DNA of 5,704 nucleotides from Oscillospiraceae bacterium. GTDB lineage: Bacteria; Bacillota; Clostridia; Oscillospirales; Ruminococcaceae. Numbering within the stretch: position 1 is the first letter of the stretch; the number at the start of each line of letters is the position of its first letter. The stretch covers positions 1 through 5,704 of the forward strand of contig JAFSHJ010000300.1 in NCBI GenBank assembly GCA_017440425.1, read 5' to 3'. A model generated the notes under the pieces. The model did no database searches, was not told the origin of the DNA, and worked only from the letters and a program-made list of their open reading frames with translations. Below are positions 1-5,453 of the stretch, piece by piece. The translations under genes were made by a program, and so were the position numbers.

Positions 1-12
1 ATTCCGAGAATT

Positions 13-52
13 TCACAAAAACAACAGCATCGAAAACCAATTTCGATGCTGT
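13..52 (-). terminator. Rho-independent terminator of the isomerase gene
   Basis: A perfect 12-bp inverted repeat (ACAGCATCGAAA at 24-35, TTTCGATGCTGT at 41-52) closes a 5-base loop. On the minus strand it is followed by TGTTTTTG (23-16). It lies just past the stop codon of the minus-strand gene ending at 61. The other side has no T-run, so it acts on the minus strand only. Confidence 0.92.
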
Positions 53-60
53 CAATCAAA

Positions 61-924
61 TTATTCCGCTTCAAACATAGCTGCAAGCTTTCTTGCGGCG
101 TCTGCCATATTTTTGATACCCTCAAAAATGTTTTCGTCGCTGTATGCACGCAGGTATTGGTCTGCTTCCAGCGTGAATTCACCGCTGTATCCGATTTCTT
201 TCAGCGCTTTAACAATGGAAACGAAGTCCATATCCATAGAGAATGGTATCTGGTGGGAATCGTGCCATCTGTCGTTATCATGAATGTGAAGCGCCTGCAG
301 ATGTTTGCCCAGCGTCTTTATCATATTGACGGCACCCGAGCCGGAGCCGCGCATCTCTGCGTGACCGAGGTCGAGACAGGCAACAAAGAAGTCATCGTTT
401 ACGGCGGTGAGATGCTCCACAAAGCTTTCGGATGTGGCGCAGGCTGCAAAAGAGCTCTCGTCCTTTTCGTTATCCCAGCACCACATATTTTCGGTGGCGA
501 TTTTCACACCGCACTCTTTGGCAAACGGCAGCAATTCAAAATACATCTCCGCGTTTTCTTCGGCACCCTTATAATTATTGGGATGGATTATGCAGATTTT
601 TCCGCCTGCTTCTGCGGTGCATTCGATGGCACGTTTGAGAAAAGAACGTATCTCGGGACACACCACGGGAAATGGTGCATGAGACTGGTTGCACTCTATG
701 CCGTTATCAAGACCGATCTGCTTTAATCTTCTTGCAAATGCAAGACAGTTATTTCCCGACAGCGGATGATTTCCGATTATAGCCTCGTTTTTCTCCCAGT
801 TGTATCTGCACATATCAAACATGGAGAAATCCCATGCATCAAAACCTGCTTTTGCAATATATTCAACTGCCTTTTCCTCGCCGATCCTGCGTGCGGCAGA
901 TGCTATTTCCGTGGATGTTTTCAT
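61..924 (-). CDS. Sugar phosphate isomerase/epimerase family protein (xylose isomerase-like TIM barrel)
   Basis: This 287-aa protein matches the AP-endonuclease-2/xylose isomerase-like TIM-barrel superfamily in length and motifs. Members isomerise or epimerise sugars or inositols with a divalent metal. Likely metal ligands in order are E145 (ATENMW), D185 and H188 (CLDLGHAEM), the H213/H215/D216 cluster (LHIHDND) and E253 (TLEAD). An earlier motif, NQSHAPF at 79-85, is also typical of the fold. I chose the ATG at 924 because AAAGGAGT sits 6 bases upstream. An in-frame ATG at 945 would add 7 residues, but it lies inside the -10 box of the predicted promoter and has no ribosome site. There is no signal peptide, so the protein is cytoplasmic. 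It is monocistronic, with its own promoter and terminator. The exact substrate cannot be told from sequence; inosose, tagatose or allulose-type epimerases share these motifs. The family call is firm, the specificity is not. Confidence 0.88.
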   Translation of the reverse strand: MKTSTEIASAARRIGEEKAVEYIAKAGFDAWDFSMFDMCRYNWEKNEAIIGNHPLSGNNCLAFARRLKQIGLDNGIECNQSHAPFPVVCPEIRSFLKRAIECTAEAGGKICIIHPNNYKGAEENAEMYFELLPFAKECGVKIATENMWCWDNEKDESSFAACATSESFVEHLTAVNDDFFVACLDLGHAEMRGSGSGAVNMIKTLGKHLQALHIHDNDRWHDSHQIPFSMDMDFVSIVKALKEIGYSGEFTLEADQYLRAYSDENIFEGIKNMADAARKLAAMFEAE

Positions 925-930
925 AATATC

Positions 931-938
931 ACTCCTTT
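931..938 (-). promoter_or_regulatory. Shine-Dalgarno site fixing the isomerase start
   Basis: AAAGGAGT on the minus strand is 6 bases before the ATG at 924. It decides in favour of this start over the ATG at 945, which lies upstream of the site and overlaps the -10 element. Confidence 0.85.
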
Positions 939-944
939 GGAACA

Positions 945-973
945 ATTATACAGCACCTCAAATTAAATGTAAA
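945..973 (-). promoter_or_regulatory. Sigma-A promoter of the isomerase gene
   Basis: On the minus strand a TTTACA -35 (973-968) is separated by exactly 17 bases from a perfect TATAAT -10 (950-945). The expected transcript start is near 938, so the leader would be only about 14 bases and would begin at or inside the Shine-Dalgarno site. The -35 overlaps one half of the inverted repeat at 968-991, a possible operator. Confidence 0.8.
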
Positions 974-991
974 CCTTAAAAATGTTTTACA
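968..991. repeat. Inverted repeat over the isomerase -35 (candidate operator)
   Basis: TGTAAACC (968-975) and GTTTTACA (984-991) form an imperfect dyad with TGTAAA/TTTACA ends and an 8-base A/T-rich spacer. One half coincides with the minus-strand -35 box. The placement suits a repressor site, but the region is A/T-rich and chance is possible. The half-sites resemble those used by several sugar-responsive regulators (LacI type), but the spacing is longer than in a classic cre-type site. No regulator gene is visible in the window. Confidence 0.35.
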
Positions 992-1005
992 AACAAATTT
1001 TCCAC

Positions 1006-1040
1006 TTGACTAATTTCCCATCCTGCGATACACTTATAAT
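1006..1040 (+). promoter_or_regulatory. Probable promoter of the DUF2752 operon
   Basis: TTGACT at 1006-1011 is a good -35. Two -10 candidates follow: TACACT at 1029-1034 with ideal 17-base spacing, and a perfect TATAAT at 1035-1040 but 23 bases away. Transcription would start near 1041-1047, leaving a leader of about 23-30 bases. The existence of a promoter here is likely; which -10 is used is open. Confidence 0.6.
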
Positions 1041-1069
1041 GTAGTTTTATGTAAAAGATTGTAGATGTT

Positions 1070-1402
1070 ATGCGATACAAAACCTTGTTTCCCACGCTGA
1101 TAGCTTTGGCGCTGTTTGCCGCCGCAGTTATCTTCGGCTGTCCCATCTATCAGATATTCGGGGTGCAATGTCCCGGCTGCGGAATGACGCGGGCCTTTCT
1201 TTGCGCGGTTTGTCTGGATTTTAAAGCGGCCTTTCACCATCATCCGCTGTTCTGGCTTTTTATGGTTGAATCGGTTTACGTTGTGTTCCGAAACCATATT
1301 CTCAAGCGCATTAAAATCCCGCAGAAGCTTGAGCTTGCGGTCGGCATAATATCGCTTATTTTGCTGTTGATTGTTTGGATCTTCAGACAATTTATAATAT
1401 AG
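1070..1402 (+). CDS. DUF2752 family small membrane protein
   Basis: This 110-aa protein carries the DUF2752 hallmark CPGCGMTRA (residues 34-42) followed by the conserved HPL (58-60). The first hydrophobic segment is about 8-31, the second about 60-74 and the third about 88-106, giving a small integral membrane protein. The two cysteines of CPGC could bind metal or form a disulfide, but the family has no established biochemical function. The start is the first in-frame ATG. The region before it (AAAAGATTGTAG) is a poor ribosome site, in contrast to the strong sites of its neighbours, so expression may be low. It is the first gene of a two-gene operon; the next gene begins 25 bases after its stop. 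The family assignment is firm; the function is unknown. Confidence 0.87.
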   Translation: MRYKTLFPTLIALALFAAAVIFGCPIYQIFGVQCPGCGMTRAFLCAVCLDFKAAFHHHPLFWLFMVESVYVVFRNHILKRIKIPQKLELAVGIISLILLLIVWIFRQFII

Positions 1403-1412
1403 CAAACCAATA

Positions 1413-1420
1413 TAGGAGGA
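1413..1420 (+). promoter_or_regulatory. Strong Shine-Dalgarno site of the 129-aa gene
   Basis: TAGGAGGA lies 7 bases before the ATG at 1428, inside the 25-base gap after the DUF2752 gene. It is much stronger than the site of the upstream gene, suggesting the second cistron is translated far more. Confidence 0.85.
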
Positions 1421-1427
1421 TATACTT

Positions 1428-1817
1428 ATGGCAGACAATGTAATGTTCAACGTTTCCCCCACTTTTAACCTTGATGTTTTTGTTGCAAAGCTTACAGAGA
1501 CCTATCAGTCCAAAGGTTTCACCGTAACTCCCGTTAACCTCAACGGTTCCAGCATGATCACCTTTGAAAAAGGCGTGGGCGGAATCAACACTCTTCTCGG
1601 TCTGGGCGTAGGCATCAAAGCCAACATCACCCTCTCCAACGGCACTCTCAACATCTCTTTCACAGAAGCTGAATGGACCAGCAAGATCATCGGTCTTGCA
1701 GTTGGTTGGTTTCTCTGCCTCATTCCTTTCATCACCGCCATCGTTGGCTGCATCAACCAGATGGATCTTCCCAAAACCATCGGCAGCGATGCAAGAACAA
1801 TTGCTGCAGCCCTTTAA
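1428..1817 (+). CDS. Hypothetical small membrane-anchored protein (129 aa)
   Basis: I do not recognise this 129-aa protein. Residues 1-80 look like a compact soluble alpha/beta unit: a helix at about 14-29, then strands VTPVNL, SMITFEK, IKANITL and TLNISF, with a glycine-rich turn GVGGINTLLGLGVG at 49-62. Residues 86-109 form a hydrophobic stretch with a central proline and a cysteine on each side (C97, C108), consistent with one membrane segment or a short hairpin. A polar tail of about 20 residues follows. No N-terminal signal is present, so the soluble part is probably cytoplasmic. Codons are strongly biased to C-ending forms (most Asn AAC, Ile ATC, Thr ACC), unlike the upstream gene. With the strong ribosome site, this points to high expression. 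It is the second gene of the operon with DUF2752 and ends at a strong terminator. That it is a real gene is near certain; its function is unknown. Confidence 0.85.
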   Translation: MADNVMFNVSPTFNLDVFVAKLTETYQSKGFTVTPVNLNGSSMITFEKGVGGINTLLGLGVGIKANITLSNGTLNISFTEAEWTSKIIGLAVGWFLCLIPFITAIVGCINQMDLPKTIGSDARTIAAAL

Positions 1818-1832
1818 TTGATTCGTAACGAT

Positions 1833-1871
1833 AAAAGCTGTTTATCCCAAACGGGATAAACAGCTTTTTTG
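1833..1871 (+). terminator. Strong hairpin terminator between convergent operons
   Basis: A perfect 16-bp stem (AAAAGCTGTTTATCCC at 1833-1848, GGGATAAACAGCTTTT at 1853-1868) has an AAAC loop. The plus strand reads TTTTTT at the 3' side, ending the DUF2752 operon. On the minus strand only four T's follow, but this is the only hairpin after the hydrolase operon that ends at 1874, so it probably serves both directions. Confidence 0.93.
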
Positions 1872-1873
1872 TT

Positions 1874-2923
1874 TCAGAAGATTATTTTTTCGATAATTGG
1901 CTGAATGCTGTTTGCCAGCACCATAAATCCGTAATCGGTGAGGTGCGCGCCGTCTACTGTGTGATCCTCCCAGCCTTCTCCGATAATTTCCTCGTGATCC
2001 ACAAAATAAATGTTAGCATCACCTGCGGCATTGCGCTTTGCCACCTCTTCACGCATAACCTCTTTTTTGTCAAGACGGTGCTGATGTCTCACAGCAAAGA
2101 GGGTGTCGTGGTTTTTGGGACTGGCAGAGAGCACTATAATCGGTACGTCGCTCTGTTTTTCTCTGATCGTATCGAGGAATTTGGGCAGACGCTCTGCCAA
2201 AAATGCTCCCGTGGGGCTGTTGCCGTCATCAGCAAACACAAACAGACCCACGTTATCCACCTTTGCCATTTCGGCGGCCTCTTCCACACCGAACTGACTG
2301 CCGATGCCGTCAAAGCCGAAGTTGAGCACCTCTGCATCAAGGCGACGGGAGAGAATGTTTGTGGTGGTCATTCCGGGACGGGAAACACATCCTCCCTGGG
2401 TGATGGATGCACCGTAATATGCAATGCGCTTTTTATAGCTGCGTGCTTTCGGAGCTGTTATCTTTGCATCGCCGTCAAAACCGAAAAGCACCTCTTTTAT
2501 CTGGTTGTAGCAGGGGAAGTTGATGACTATCTCCAACTCTCTTGGCTCTTCCAGCTCAAAAAAGACGGTCTCATATTCGTTTTTGGAGCGATCGAAGCGA
2601 CCGGAAGCATAGTAACGCATACCGCTGCCGTCATCGGCATAACAATCGAATCCGGATGCGCCCAGCGCATTCATGTGGTCGACACTGTTGAAATAGAGCA
2701 GCCGCACTTTGACAGCCAGTTTTTTTACAACTGCATGGAATCTGACCTTGCCGCCTGAACTGTCCCATGCAAGGCGCTCCATTGCGGGGTGCATCTCATA
2801 GTCTGTGTTTATCGGGAAACGGCGGTAGACCTGCTCCTCCCCGATAAAGGGAAATCCCTCAAGCACAAACGGCTTCACTCTTGGAGTAAACCATTTCATT
2901 CGCTCCGTTTTTTCTTCTGCCAC
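1874..2923 (-). CDS. SGNH/GDSL hydrolase family protein, paralog A (second in operon)
   Basis: This 349-aa protein has an N-terminal beta-rich domain (about 1-160) of the kind preceding SGNH hydrolases, then an SGNH/GDSL-type domain (about 165-349). Block I is YGASITQGG, giving nucleophile S173. Block II is NFGFDGIG (201-208), supplying an oxyanion-hole glycine. Block III is DDGNSPTG with N235. Block V is DGAH, giving D324 and H327. The proline usual after the histidine in DGxHP is L328 here. The layout fits the GDSL-like lipase/acylhydrolase group with the TQGGC-SRPG signature, whose members are mostly predicted to remove acyl groups from carbohydrates. No signal peptide is seen. The start is GTG at 2923, with AAGGAGGA 7 bases upstream. 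It lies 31 bases after paralog B, with which it is about 73% identical and the same length, and shares that gene's promoter. The substrate is unknown. Confidence 0.87.
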   Translation of the reverse strand: MAEEKTERMKWFTPRVKPFVLEGFPFIGEEQVYRRFPINTDYEMHPAMERLAWDSSGGKVRFHAVVKKLAVKVRLLYFNSVDHMNALGASGFDCYADDGSGMRYYASGRFDRSKNEYETVFFELEEPRELEIVINFPCYNQIKEVLFGFDGDAKITAPKARSYKKRIAYYGASITQGGCVSRPGMTTTNILSRRLDAEVLNFGFDGIGSQFGVEEAAEMAKVDNVGLFVFADDGNSPTGAFLAERLPKFLDTIREKQSDVPIIVLSASPKNHDTLFAVRHQHRLDKKEVMREEVAKRNAAGDANIYFVDHEEIIGEGWEDHTVDGAHLTDYGFMVLANSIQPIIEKIIF

Positions 2924-2930
2924 GGTAGTT

Positions 2931-2938
2931 TCCTCCTT
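2931..2938 (-). promoter_or_regulatory. Shine-Dalgarno site supporting a GTG start
   Basis: AAGGAGGA on the minus strand is 7 bases before GTG (2923-2921). The conserved N-terminus MAEEK shared with paralog B, which starts at ATG, confirms that this GTG is the true start. Confidence 0.88.
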
Positions 2939-2954
2939 GCTTTAAAAAGAAACG

Positions 2955-4004
2955 TTAAAAGATGATTTTTTCAATTACAGGCTGCAGGCCGTCTGCCATA
3001 TAGAGAAAGCCGAGATCGGTGGGATGGCAGCCGTCAACTGTGGAATCCATCCATTCCTTGCCAAGGATATCCTCGTAATCCAGGAAGTAGATGTTTTCAT
3101 CGCCTGCGGCACGCTGTGCTTCCACAAACTCGCGCATGACCTGCTTTTTGTCCATTCTGTTTTTATATGCTTCCTTGCGGAAAAGTTCGTGGTTCATGGG
3201 TGCTGCGGTGAGCAGAACAATGGGAGTTTCCGGCTGTCCTTCACGGAGGATGCGCATAAACTCGGGAAGATGGTCTGCTACCCACTGACCCGTGGGGCTG
3301 TTGCAGTTATCGTGAATGATGAAGATACCTGCGTTATCCAGCTTTCTCATCTCGTAGGCTTCGCCTACGCCAAACTGGCTGCCGATGCCGTCAAATCCGA
3401 AGTTGATGACCTCTGCATCAAGGCGGCGGGAGAGGATGTTGGAGGTTATCATACCCGGACGGGAAGCACATCCGCCCTGGGTGATGGATGCGCCATACAT
3501 TGCGATGCGCTTTTTATAGCTGCGCTCTTTGGGTGCGGTGATGACAGCATCCCAATCGAAGCCGAAGAGCACCTCTTTCACCTGGTTGAAGCAGGGGAAA
3601 TTGATGACGACCTCCAGCTCTCTGGGTTCTTCCAGCTCAAAGAAAACGGTCTCGTATTCGTTTTTGGAGCGGTCGAAGCGTCCCGATGCGTAGTAGCGCA
3701 GGCCGCTGCCGTCGTCGGCATAGCAATCGAAGCCGCTGCCGCCCAAAGCATTTGCGTGGTCGGCATTGTGGAAATACATAAGTCTTACTCTGACAGCAAT
3801 TTTCTTAAAGATTCCATGGAATCTCACCTTGCCGCCTGCGCTGTCCCAGGCGAGGCGCTCCATTGCGGGGTGAAGTTCAACATCTGTGTTGATGGGGAAA
3901 CGGCGGTAGACGTTTTCCTCTTCGATGAAGGGAAAGCCTTCCAATACAAAAGGTTTAACTCTGGGAGTAAACCACTTCATTCTTTCTTTTTTCTCTTCTG
4001 CCAT
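2955..4004 (-). CDS. SGNH/GDSL hydrolase family protein, paralog B (first in operon)
   Basis: This is a 349-aa SGNH hydrolase colinear with paralog A without a single gap. Catalytic elements sit at the same residues: S173 in YGASITQGG, G206 in NFGFDGIG, N235 in HDNCNSPTG, and D324/H327 in DGCHPTD. Here block V keeps the usual proline (P328), so this copy is closer to the family pattern and probably the more conventional enzyme. Like A it has a beta-rich N-terminal domain and no signal peptide, so it would act in the cytoplasm. The ATG at 4004 has AAGGAGG 8 bases upstream. The gene follows a strong promoter and is the first cistron of a two-gene operon. The likely role is hydrolysis of an ester, for instance removing acyl groups from imported sugars; this rests on family knowledge only. 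Confidence 0.88.
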   Translation of the reverse strand: MAEEKKERMKWFTPRVKPFVLEGFPFIEEENVYRRFPINTDVELHPAMERLAWDSAGGKVRFHGIFKKIAVRVRLMYFHNADHANALGGSGFDCYADDGSGLRYYASGRFDRSKNEYETVFFELEEPRELEVVINFPCFNQVKEVLFGFDWDAVITAPKERSYKKRIAMYGASITQGGCASRPGMITSNILSRRLDAEVINFGFDGIGSQFGVGEAYEMRKLDNAGIFIIHDNCNSPTGQWVADHLPEFMRILREGQPETPIVLLTAAPMNHELFRKEAYKNRMDKKQVMREFVEAQRAAGDENIYFLDYEDILGKEWMDSTVDGCHPTDLGFLYMADGLQPVIEKIIF

Positions 4005-4012
4005 AAAATCAA

Positions 4013-4019
4013 CCTCCTT
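4013..4019 (-). promoter_or_regulatory. Shine-Dalgarno site of paralog B
   Basis: AAGGAGG on the minus strand lies 8 bases before the ATG at 4004, a near-ideal ribosome site. Confidence 0.85.
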
Positions 4020-4040
4020 ACAGGGTTATGACTTGCTTTA

Positions 4041-4069
4041 ATTATAGTTTTATCTCCTGCGGAAGTCAA
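4041..4069 (-). promoter_or_regulatory. Strong sigma-A promoter of the hydrolase operon
   Basis: On the minus strand TTGACT (4069-4064) and a perfect TATAAT (4046-4041) are 17 bases apart. Transcription should start near 4034, giving a leader of about 30 bases to the ATG of paralog B. This is the best promoter match in the window. Confidence 0.88.
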
Positions 4070-4080
4070 GCGGAAAACAG

Positions 4081-4096
4081 TTGTGTTTTAACACAA
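4081..4096. repeat. 16-bp palindrome upstream of the hydrolase promoter
   Basis: TTGTGTTTTAACACAA has perfect 6-bp arms around a TTTA centre. Its centre is about 54 bases upstream of the predicted transcript start, 12 bases from the -35, between the terminator of the preceding operon and the promoter. It could be a regulator-binding site or part of the terminator tail. It overlaps the hairpin arm at 4095-4096 by two bases. Confidence 0.45.
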
Positions 4097-4131
4097 AAAA
4101 GCACCCCGTTTTTATAACAGAGTGCTTTTTT
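4095..4131 (-). terminator. Terminator of the DUF4832-type operon
   Basis: On the minus strand AAAAAAGCACTCTGTT pairs with AACGGGGTGCTTTTTT around a 5-base loop, with two G-U pairs. The 3' side is a run of six T's. Read on the plus strand, the same two positions become C-A mismatches, so it favours minus-strand transcripts. Its first base overlaps the stop codon at 4131-4133. Confidence 0.87.
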
Positions 4132-5453
4132 TATTTCACTTTTATTTCTGCCAGGGTGTAATATTCACCGTCGGTCTCTGTCTCTGTGGCAAGCTGCACA
4201 ACGGGATATTCCCCGCCGCCAATGGCGCAGGATATCTCATAGCTGCCTTTCGGCATATCTGCGGGAAGTGATATTTCAAGCTTTTCGCACCATTCTCCCG
4301 GCAGCCAGCTGCGGATATCGGTGGGTGCTTCCCACTCCCAAACAAAGCTTTCGCCTTTGAAGCGCAGTTTCAGCGGCAGCTTGTTGTATATGGGTGCAAC
4401 GCCTGCGTTTTTAATTTTGAGGGAGCATTCCACCCTCTCACCTGCCGCCGCGCTTTCGGGATATTCAAACTCCTCCGCAACAAAGCGGTAACCCATCTTC
4501 TCCAGCCAATATTCGATTTTTTCCTGCAGTTCATAAGGTATGGGGAAGGATTTTGTGTTGAAGGTGCTCAGGTGCCAGCTGAGGGTCTTTTCAATTATGT
4601 CGTCGATATCCCAGCCCTGTCTGTGCCACTCTGATATCCACCAATAGGATTCAAAGGAAACGGGAGCGGTCTTCCAGTTTTCTTCACCCAAAGCCGCAAA
4701 GCGGGCAGGGAAAAGTTCGTTGGTGTGGCGGGGTTCGCCGGTGCCGTCCGCACGGCAGCCGATGGGGCGCTGTGCCCCGATGTGCTCCAGCATTGCCGTG
4801 TTGCCCAGCTGCCCCAGCAGCTTGGTGTTGGGGAAAACCCTGACGTAAACATCCATCAGCGCCTTCATATCCTCTTCCGCAAAATCCTGACCGCCTTCTC
4901 CCCACGCACCGCCGAGAGATACGTCCACGCAATCCAGCGTTTCGTCGCTGTCAAAGCGCTGACCAAGCTTTTCTATTGCGGCGCCGAACAGCTTGAGATA
5001 TCTCGGGTCGGTGGGAGAATCCTTGACACGCATTCCGTCGGGACGCTCGGGACATGGCATAATCTCACGCAGCCAATTCGGCACGTCGTCTCTTGCGCAG
5101 GTGCTGTGCGGCATAAGACGGAACATCACCGTCTGACCTTTTGCCTTTGCTTTTTTCAAAATCTCTTCAATAAAAGCATAGTTATATTCGCCCTGCCTTG
5201 GCTCAAACTCTTTCCACAAAATGCGGATATATGCAACCGTTGTGTCCGGGTAATATCCCTGCTCTCTGCCATTTTGTTCAACGCCCTCCGGCACGGGATA
5301 GCACTCGTAATTCTCCGTCTCTGTGCCTGCCATACCGCTTCTGCCGGTTATGCAATCGGAATAGAGTGCCTCACCGCGGAAATGCTGAAAGCTGGTAAAA
5401 CCGATATAGGGGTTAGTTATTACACCCTTTTTCTCATTGAACTTTTTAATCAT
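4131..5453 (-). CDS. Predicted glycoside-hydrolase-like protein with C-terminal DUF4832-type beta-sandwich
   Basis: This protein is 440 aa from the chosen ATG. Residues about 12-325 look like a TIM barrel of the glycosidase kind: NPYIGFTSF near the start, then IRILWKEFEPRQGEYNY as in beta-galactosidase-type families, QTVMFRLMPHS, DVSLGGAWGEGG and PVSFESYWW. The glutamates in AWGEG (E186) and SFESY (E268) are candidate acid/base and nucleophile, by analogy only. Residues about 335-440 form a beta-sandwich (ECSLKIKNAGVAPIYNK..LKLRF) like the DUF4832 C-terminal region. No signal peptide is present. I chose the ATG at 5453 because AGAGAG lies 6 bases before it and it overlaps the upstream stop codon as ATGATTAA. 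A TTG start at 5477 would add 8 residues but has no ribosome site. It is coupled to the upstream partial gene and ends at its own terminator. The fold is fairly sure; substrate and activity are unknown. Confidence 0.78.
   Translation of the reverse strand: MIKKFNEKKGVITNPYIGFTSFQHFRGEALYSDCITGRSGMAGTETENYECYPVPEGVEQNGREQGYYPDTTVAYIRILWKEFEPRQGEYNYAFIEEILKKAKAKGQTVMFRLMPHSTCARDDVPNWLREIMPCPERPDGMRVKDSPTDPRYLKLFGAAIEKLGQRFDSDETLDCVDVSLGGAWGEGGQDFAEEDMKALMDVYVRVFPNTKLLGQLGNTAMLEHIGAQRPIGCRADGTGEPRHTNELFPARFAALGEENWKTAPVSFESYWWISEWHRQGWDIDDIIEKTLSWHLSTFNTKSFPIPYELQEKIEYWLEKMGYRFVAEEFEYPESAAAGERVECSLKIKNAGVAPIYNKLPLKLRFKGESFVWEWEAPTDIRSWLPGEWCEKLEISLPADMPKGSYEISCAIGGGEYPVVQLATETETDGEYYTLAEIKVK

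Larger units (their letters stand above)
1874..4004 (-). repeat. Tandem gene duplication of SGNH hydrolases
   Basis: Two head-to-tail 1050-base genes encode proteins of identical length. My hand count gives about 254 of 349 identical residues (73%). Identity is about 83% over residues 1-240, about 42% over 241-300 and about 61% over 301-349. Only 31 bases separate the copies. Confidence 0.93.

Noticed and set aside
46..726. A 226-codon plus-strand frame opposite the isomerase gene
   Set aside because: It begins inside the terminator hairpin, has no ribosome site, and the minus-strand protein has clear metal-ligand motifs.
925..1069. Possible riboswitch or small RNA in the divergent intergenic region
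   Set aside because: The two promoters account for most of the 145 bases, the leaders are very short, and I see no stable structure apart from the promoter dyad.
1034..1462. A 142-codon minus-strand frame over the DUF2752 gene
   Set aside because: The plus-strand frame carries the DUF2752 CPGCG-TRA signature; the antisense product has no recognisable features.
3024..4031. A 335-codon open frame on the plus strand opposite paralog B, with a similar 271-codon frame (1943-2758) opposite paralog A
   Set aside because: Both lie antisense to well-supported hydrolase genes and exist because the two paralogs share sequence. They lack ribosome sites and any recognisable motif.
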